From Pseudofabraea citricarpa (Eukaryota; Ascomycota; Leotiomycetes; Helotiales; Dermateaceae): DNA of 64,000 bases. The stretch's first letter is position 1. Each line of letters opens with the position of its first letter. Under the pieces are notes generated by a model. It saw only the letters and a program-made list of their open reading frames with translations. It made no database searches and was not told where the DNA came from. The translations under genes and the position numbers were made by a program. Positions 55,799-64,000 of this stretch are shown here, in pieces. The stretch is taken from assembly GCA_029641185.1 (NCBI GenBank), contig JAPWGK010000026.1, positions 248,001-312,000 on the forward strand, read 5' to 3'.

Positions 55799-58700
55799 AT
55801 TACTTATAAACGATAATTTATTTATATCTGATTTAAGGTTAATTAATAGGTTAAGTTTAATTTTATACTTTTATTTTATTATTAATTCTTTATCTCGCTT
55901 CTTTTAGGTTTTTATAATAGCTTTCTTAACTCTTTTATTTAAAATAAAATATTCTCTTTATTCTCTAGACTTTCTTAGTATAAAAAACTTTAAATTATTA
56001 ATATATTATTTCTTATATTTTTCTTTAGAGTAAATATCTCTAAGCTTAGCTAATTATTCTTTTTTACTAATTTATATTATTATAAAAGAATCGTTTTATC
56101 TTAGTTCTAGTTTATATAAATATTATTTATCTTATATAATTTTCCTTAGAAGTACTAGTAATTCTTTTTTTATTTTCTTATATAATATAAACTTTTATTT
56201 TATCTTTTCTTATAATTTATTTTACTTTTTAAGATAAGCTTATATTATAATATTCTTTTATACCTTAATCTTTATTATTCTTTCTAATTAACTTAGCCTT
56301 AGCTTAGTTATTTTAACTTTAATAAGCTTTATAACTATTAGATTAATATTATTTATAATATTATATTATATAAATATCTACTTATATTATAAATTAATAT
56401 TTTTAAGGAAATATATTTTAATTTTTATTTTAATATCTAATAATAAGTTTCTATTATAATACGCTTAGAATCCTATTAATAGCTCTAAAGATATAAAGTT
56501 ATAAACTTTTATTTATTATATTCGAATTATATTAATAATTATTAGAAGAAATATATCCTAGTATATAATATATTTATCTTTTTCTTATAAAATTATACGT
56601 ATTCCCTTTAGAATAAGCTAAATTATTCGTTTATTTATACTAATAAATATAAGATAACTTATTAGTACCTAGAAATAATATATATTATTATTCTTAAGAA
56701 GCTAATTAAAATACTTTTTAAAATAATTACTATTATTAGTATAAACTAATAAAAGCTAGCTAAATATATTAATAATCTTTTATAGTAGTTTTACTAAATC
56801 TTTTAATTTTACTTTAGCTATTATATTAGCTTATAGAAATCGTATTATATAATTATTTATAATAATAATATATCTTTTTCTTATTAATAATACTAGGGAA
56901 ATAAGGCTAATAAAATTAAATCCGATTATATCTAGAAGTTAAAGATATAAGATTAATAATAGACTAACTATTAGCTTTAATAAACCGATCGCTTAGTAAC
57001 TTAGGTATTTTTTATAATAATTATAAATATTTTTCTATTATATTAGCTAATAATATTATCTTATATATTATGCTTTTATTAATTCTTATATAAAATACTT
57101 ATAAATATTATATAATTTATATAAAACTTTATTAATATTATTCTTTTAAATATATTTACTTAGTTTCTTATTAGCTTTATAATATAATAATTAGAATTAC
57201 TCCTTAGGTATAATCTTATAAGTATTATTTAGATCGTTTAAGAGTAATATTATTTTATAAAAGATAAACTTTATTAAATAATACTAAATATATTATTATC
57301 TTAAAACTATTATATTATAATTCTTTAAAAACTTCGTATATAATTTATAATTTATAACCTTTATATAATTAGGGTTATTAAGCTAGTTTTCTTAGCCTTA
57401 AATTATCGCGTTTATTTTTTCTCTTCTTATATTTAAGATATTTCTTATCTAGCGCTTACGTACTAAAGGTTTATTAATAAATATTATTTCTAGGGAATAT
57501 ATAATATAATTAAGACTAATATCTTTAGGTAATTTCTTTAATTCTAGTTTATTAAGATTAATTAATCTTAACTTAATATCTTAGATTTAAGATAATTTAT
57601 CTATAATTATTAACTTATATTTAGAGATATACTTAATATTTAGGTTAAATTCTAAGAGTATTACCTATTATTAATTAGTCTTCTTATAAGGATTTTTATT
57701 CTTTAATATACTTAAAATTATATTATAATTTATATAAATAATAATTAAAAACTTTAAACTAACTATTATTTATCTAATATCTTATAAATATTAAACTAAT
57801 ATATATATTTCTCGTTCTATAGTTTATTAGCTTTCCTAAGCTTTTATATACGAAAATAAAATAAACGTAATAAATTTCTTAATAATATATTTTAAAATTA
57901 ATATTCCTAGTAGAAATTTCTTAAGTTATATTAAAACTTTATTATTACCTATTATAAACGTATTATAAGCTAAATAAAATTACTTTTCTAAGTTTATTAT
58001 AATTATAATATTTTTAGTTATAATCTCCTTTAATTTCTTAAAAATCTCTTCTTACTTATTTATTTATATAAATCCTAAGGTAATATTTCGTATTATTATC
58101 TTATTTTTATTCTTTCTTTTCTTAATAGAAACTAGAACCTTTTTATATATAATATTTTTTTATAATTTTATAAATAAATTTACTCTTCCTAGAATAAAAC
58201 CCTTAAAATAAGATAAAATATTTAGAAATTATTATAATTATATATTAGACCTTAGTAATAGTTATTTCTAAAATATAATAATCTTTTATATAACTAAGTA
58301 TAATTTAAACTTACTTTTATTAAATCTAAGTATTATAATTATAAGAGGCTTAATCTTTATTTTCTTTAGGTTTAATATTAACTTTACCTAAGCTAATTAA
58401 GAGAAATAATACTAATATATAAATTTTATTAGATTCTTAATAATATTTACCCCTCTAAAATTATTATTAATAAAATAAGTAAATATTACTTTTCCTAGTA
58501 TTATATCTCTTAAAGTTAGCTTTAAATTTAAACCTAAGATTATACTTATAATAATATCCTTTAGTCTTATATATATATTATAAGCTTTAGTAAGCTTTTA
58601 TTTTATTCTTAGATAATAGAATTATTTAATTATTATTAAGAATCCTATCTTATATTAATACTTTTAATATATAAGAATAACCTAATACTTATTCTTTATA

Positions 58701-59600
58701 TCTACTAAGAATAAAAATAATATAAAACTTTATAATAAAATTTCCTAAATTATTTTAATTCGCTTTATAAGATAATTTATTTTAATTATAATATTATTTA
58801 AGGGAATATAACTATAAACTATTTATAAATTACTATCTAATTTCTTAGGATATAATATTAATATTAACTAGAGAGAAATATAATTTATAATAATTTTATT
58901 CTTAATTAATTCTAGTAAATACTTATTTTATTACTCGACTTCTTTTATATTATATAATCTAAGCGAACTTACTTTAGGGATTATATTTATATATATTAGT
59001 ATTTTATATTCTAGTATATTTATTATAAGTATATTATATATAACCTTTATAAATATATCTTTCTAAGTATATAATATTCTTATAATTACTTCTTTTATAT
59101 TATCTAAAATAATTTCCCTAATAAAATTTAAGTATTTATTTATTTACTTAAGGTATTCTTTTTTTATTATAAATATTATAAGTCTTTATAATACTACTAG
59201 TTTTCGCTTTATAAGGAAATTAACTTTCTTATATTATAATAAGGTTATATACTTAATTTTATTATTTTCTTTGCTTTTATAAGGAGTTATTACTATCTTA
59301 AGTACTATTACGTAAGGGTTCTATAAGTACTTTTTAAGCGCTCTAGAAATTATATATAATTAATTTATACTTTATTATAATAGTTAATTAATTATTTCTT
59401 TTATCTTTTACTTTTATAATTATTAATTCGATTACTAAATATACCTTATATATAGTTATATATATTATATTAGTTACTAGTTACGTTTATAGTATTATAG
59501 ATTCGGATATACCCTAATATTTATCGCCCTATTATATTAGTAACTTATATAAGGACTTTAAATAAATAATAGATATAAACTAGATCGTAACTTATAATAT
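55799..59600 (-). mobile_element. Second Ty3/gypsy element, minus strand, RIP-inactivated fragment
   Basis: On the minus strand, about 59,200-58,400 translates through stops into a gypsy reverse transcriptase of another clade: a SLRLYNIKEVE-like stretch, then a PIKRIK block, then a VDIKNKYWVI-like block where VDASNGYWGI-type sequence is usual. Further along the same strand, about 56,960-56,700, the integrase core pattern appears (GFNFISLISL, YIIIII, RFL, VYTNNSNYFKKYF). RT before integrase is the Ty3/gypsy order. Borders are approximate; no LTR was found. Confidence 0.6.
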
Positions 59601-61299
59601 TAATATAATAAGCTTATTTAGTATTAACCTTTAATAATAAGCTAAGCTCTTAGAAGTACTTAGAGTATAATTATATGATTACTAGTAAAGGTAGCTAGAG
59701 ATATTAAAACCTGCGAATATAATTAACTATTAAATATATAAGATATCGATCCGAGTTATTTTATAGGCTAGATACTTAATAGTAAATATAAAGGATAATA
59801 CTAGAGTACTTAGGAGATTAGGAACTTATAATAAATAATAGGTAATAATTAGAATAATATAATAATACGAAGGTTAAAGTCCTTAGGAAGGTAAAATAAC
59901 TAGAATAATAGGAATATTAGGAGGATTAGGAACTTATAAAAGATAAGAGATAGTTATAATTATAAGAATATATAACTTTAGGGGTTATCTAAAAGTACGT
60001 AGGTACGTATATTACTAGGAGTATTAAAACTATTATTAGAATAATAAAGGTATATCTTTATAAGCTTTAGTTTAAGTAAAAGGTATAATATCTAGAGTTA
60101 AAAGAAGATCGAAAGAGATATTATAATAATAGGTATTAAGGAGACCCTAAGAGCTAAAGACTAGAGGGATATAAGGCTCTAGTATTTCTATTTATAGATA
60201 ATAATTTTAAGAAATAATCTTAACCTTAGTATAAGTATAAAGCAAGTAATTATATTAGACTAGGCAAGGCCTTACTAAAAGCTTAGGCTATAATAGAGAA
60301 GCTCTCTAGTTAATACTAGCAGGTATAAATTATACTTAAAGCTAGAGAATATAAGAGGATAAGAGGAGTAATATATTATTATACTAGAAAGAGATAAGTA
60401 GTTAATTAGTTATCCTTTTATTTATTTTTAGTTTATTTTATTTAGTTAATTAATAAAGTTTATATTATTTATACTATTATTTATTTTCTAGTTAACTTTA
60501 TAAGATAAATACTACTTATAGTTTAGTATAAGTATTCCCTTAGTTTATTAAGATTACTATAAAGACTATATTTGTTATAATAATATCTTAATAAGAAGAT
60601 AATATCCTTAAGTTTAGATCCTAACTACCTTCTACTTATACTAAGTTTCTTATAATAATAAGTCTAATATAAAGAGTATATAAGAATCGAAGTTATTTAC
60701 TTATCTAGTATCTAATTAAAAACGTGATACTAGGACTCTCTAAAACTTAAGACCTAAGCTCTAGAGTATAAATAAAACTAAGTTCGAATACTTAAATAAG
60801 AAATTAGTTATCTTAGAAGACCTAAGAGTAAGTAAGAAGTATAATATAACTAGTAAAGTAAGAGTATAAAAGTAGTAAAGTAATAGCTACTTATTTCTAA
60901 GAAAGTTAATATAAAAAAAGTAAATCTTATATTATATCTAATTATAATATTAATTTTATCCTTTTAGAAATACGTAATAAAAGCAAATAATAAAAACTTA
61001 GAAGTAAGGCTTTTCTTATTTAGGTTATATTAACAGATATATATAGTTTTAAGTTATTTCTTTTATATCTAATATTTTAATAATACGAGACTAAGAGGAA
61101 TTTAATCTTATCTTATAACTTACTCCTTAAAGTTATATATTATATATATATAAAAGGCAAACGTTTAGGTAAAGTAAAAGCCTTAGACGTTTAGCTAGAA
61201 AGACTCTTACTTAGTTTTTCTAATTATTTTATAATTTATAACTTCTTATTATCTCGTTTAATCTTCTCTTAGTACTCGCTTAGTACTTAACTTAAGCTT

Positions 61300-64000
61300 A
61301 TATAGCTCTAATCTAGTATTATAATATCGCCTTAAGAATACTCTCTTATTATTAACTCTTCCTCCCTTACTTATTCCTTCTTATAAACAAAATAAAGGAA
61401 GAAAAGAAAGCTCTTAATATCTTCTCTAGACTTATTAAGCTTAGGAACCCTACCTAGTATAAGTATTCCTAGTAAGAAAGGAAAATAAATAGCTATCTAG
61501 CCTAAGATAATATATAAAACTATATAAGTCGCTTTAAAGGTTTATCCTTCTAGCTTTACTAGTATTCCTCTTTTTAAGAAGATAAAGGCTATTAAATTTA
61601 TTTAATATTATAAACGGATAATACTTAATAAAGGTTTTTCTAATATAAAGCTAGTTCTTAGATACCCCGATTATTATTACTTATTAGTTTATTTTTATAC
61701 TAAAGTATTAAATAACTTCGAGTAAAGAAATTAGGCTACCTTTAAGGAAGTATTCCTAGAGGAATAAGCCGATTATAACTCTAAGTAATTTTAATATATT
61801 ATTAAGTTCTTAAATACTTTAGTTAATCGTTTAAAGGAAGATATAACTAAAATCTTAGAATTCCTAAAAATATATAAGCTAAGCTCTAAGCGATTACTTA
61901 GTAATAGCTAACTAAGCTCTTATAAATAAGTATATAAGCTCCTCTCTAGTCTTCCTAAAGATTATATCCTTATTACTATAAAGAAGGAGAAGATTAAGTA
62001 TAATAAACTAAGAACTTTTATATTTACTAAGATCTATAAGTTTACTAAGACTTATACCTAAGCTAAGAAGGATCTTATCTACTTACTTAAGTAAGATAAT
62101 AATAATACTATTATTATTAATAAGCTACTAGACCTCTAGTTATATAATAATCTAAATAAGACCTTTAACCTAATTACTCTCTTTATACTAGTAGTTAATA
62201 ACCTTATATAAACTATTATAACCCTTAGTATAATACTTAATAATATAACTATAAAGATATAAGCCTCTAAAGCGGCTCCTAATTATAATAAGATTAATAA
62301 TATTACTAATATAATAGCTAAGATATTATTAGAAGATTATATTACCTTTAAGATTATTATAATTAAGTACTAGAAAGAGAAAGATAAGCTACTTATTATT
62401 ACTAGTAAAAGTAATACTAGAGTTAATATATTAGAGATCGAGTTTTATAATAATAAGCTAGAGTTACTTAAGTAATATAATAATTATAATATTAAAGAGA
62501 AGGTTAATAAGATATATTATATAATAGAAGTATATAACTATAAGTATAATTCGAGTTATATAATAGGTATAAATCCTAGTACTAGTATTTATATTAGTAC
62601 TTTATAAACCGGCTATTAATAGTCTAACTTTATAGATTAAGATTATATTTATTAGTATTATAATAAGTACTTTTATTTCTCTAGTAACTACCTAATACTT
62701 ACCTATTATATAAAGGTTAAAATCGTTTATAAAGATAAGAGTAATAGCTAGGTATATCTCTAGACTTATAAGATCTAATTTAATATCCTTTTAGAAGGCT
62801 AAGATATCTTAAGGTATTCTTATAAAAAATAATATTTATATTATAATAATAATAAGATCTCTTATTATAATCGATTTAAGATACTTTAGCTTAAGAAGAA
62901 TATAAAGACTAAATCTAATATTAATATTAAGGCGAGTAAATATAAGCTTACTAAGATTCTATAAATATAAGAAGAAAGATATTATAACTAGCTTTATTAG
63001 TATATAAGATAATATTATAGCTCTCTAGTATATAATACTAGTTACTAAATTTAAAGAAGAGTTAGACTCCTACTATTAGTTATAGCTAGTTATAATAAGT
63101 AAAGATAATAAGATTAAGTAAATTATACTTAATACTCTTATTATTATACCTATAAGCCTAAGGGGTACCCTAGTAGTTACTAATACCTCTAGAAAGACTA
63201 AGTTAAGTATAAGTATCTAAAAGAATACTAAGAAGCTAGAGAGAATTATTAAGTTTATTACTCTAATATCTAGAATTATAGATTTAGATATTTTAGAGTA
63301 AGTATTTTATTAATATAAACTAATTAATACTAAGATATCTAGGTATAATAGGAAGCTCCTAAATATTTAGGGAACTCTTATTAAGAACTTAACGTAACTA
63401 GGCCTAGATAATAATAAGACCTTAGAAGCTACTAAAGCTAAGGAGAAGAAGAAATATAAGTTTTATATCTTATAAGCTAAGATACTTAAAATATAATATA
63501 TAATTATAAATTAAACGATTATACTTATATATAAATAAGCTTTTATCTTTAATTAAATAAACCTAGCTTAAGTTATAGGAATTAGCTATTATTAACTTCT
63601 AAGTAATACGATTTAAATTAATATACTAAAGGTTAGGAAGCTAGGACTTTATATAAGTATAAGCTTTCTTATATAAAATATAACTACTAGAGTTAATATT
63701 CTATTATATTATATTAATAGCTTATACTTACTAGTTATTATTTATAGCTATAATAATTAGAAGTTAATATAAGTAACAGGTATAATAAATATAAGTACTA
63801 AGATTAATATTATAACTTATAATATCTAGAGAAAAACTAGTCTTAGTATTAAGGAAAAAAAAAACCTTATAATTATTAATTATAAGAGAATCTTTAAGTA
63901 ATTCTTAGGGTTTATAATAATATATAGCTAGATATTAGTAGTATATAAGTAACCTTATATATCTATATAATATAATAATTAGGCTACGGCTTAGTACTTA
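61300..64000 (+). mobile_element. Probable Ty1/copia retroelement remnant, open to the right
   Basis: Reading the + strand through stops near 63,300-63,500 gives a W/Y-H/Y-x-R/K-L pattern followed by a Cys-pair remnant, like the GAG-pre-integrase zinc region of copia elements. Gag-like charged sequence precedes it and probable integrase follows to the window end. The gag/pre-integrase/integrase order fits copia. Heavy RIP makes this tentative. Confidence 0.35.

Larger units (their letters stand above)
44857..64000. repeat. RIP-mutated AT-rich transposon block
   Basis: Base composition changes within ~70 bp near 44,860-44,930 from about half GC to roughly one-fifth GC. CpA and TpG dinucleotides almost vanish while CpG, CpT and CpC cytosines remain; for example 45,001-45,060 and 46,381-46,440 contain neither CA nor TG. 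This is the signature of repeat-induced point mutation (CpA to TpA). No intact frame of useful length is present. Translations still show retroelement domains on both strands, broken by stops. The block continues past the right edge. Confidence 0.92.

Noticed and set aside
44857..64000. CRISPR arrays, rRNA or centromere-specific repeats in the AT-rich block
   Set aside because: No regularly spaced repeats or rRNA sequence; recognisable retroelement domains and CpA depletion explain it. A centromere cannot be excluded from sequence alone, but nothing here supports one.

Overview
The window is nuclear DNA of a filamentous ascomycete (Pezizomycotina). Genes have many 45-120 nt GT-AG introns with CTAAC/CTGAT-like branch sites, the proteins are typical of moulds (Zn2Cys6 regulator, CorA-like membrane protein, Swc3, Rcf1, Ilv1), and the right 19 kb is an AT-saturated, CpA/TpG-depleted transposon graveyard of the kind made by repeat-induced point mutation (RIP). 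I cannot fix the species; a Leotiomycetes-like mould is only a guess. All splice sites were called by eye, using GT/AG (one GC/AG) signals, phase continuity and family motifs.

Positions 1-16,000 are an accessory-looking stretch with long gaps: the 3' end of an LRR/F-box-like gene, a metallophosphoesterase with a long disordered N-terminus (-), a Zn2Cys6 transcription factor (+), a paraoxonase/arylesterase-like membrane enzyme (-), a zinc alcohol dehydrogenase with an unusual N-terminal extension (-), and a small SAM-dependent methyltransferase (+).

Positions 16,400-44,400 are gene dense and mostly housekeeping: cysteinyl-tRNA synthetase (-), a CorA-like two-helix membrane protein (-), RTC5 TLDc protein (+), RCF1 (-) head-to-head with threonine deaminase ILV1 (+), mitochondrial bL36 (+) convergent with a LYR-motif protein (-), NAA40/NatD (+), an alpha/beta hydrolase whose start codon is split by an intron (+), N-myristoyltransferase (-), an ABHD12-like hydrolase (-) divergent from SWC3 (+), a caspase-like protease (+) and an MFS monocarboxylate-type transporter (-). 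Several products are mitochondrial (RCF1, ILV1, bL36m, LYR protein, probably one CysRS isoform), and two act on protein N-termini (NAA40, NMT1).

Positions 44,857-64,000 hold no intact gene. One Ty3/gypsy chromovirus with two 174-bp LTRs (48,650-55,798, + strand) appears to lie inside or beside a second Ty3/gypsy element read from the minus strand (reverse transcriptase near 58.4-59.2 kb, integrase near 56.7-57.0 kb). A probable Ty1/copia remnant runs off the right edge. All are riddled with stops.

The most unusual observations are small-scale gene architecture: a start codon made by splicing (with a start-stop ATG-TAA in the unspliced form), a 5-nt microexon in CysRS lying in a tRNA-lookalike context, an 8-nt microexon coding the oxyanion-hole motif of the ABHD12-like enzyme, and a GC-AG intron.
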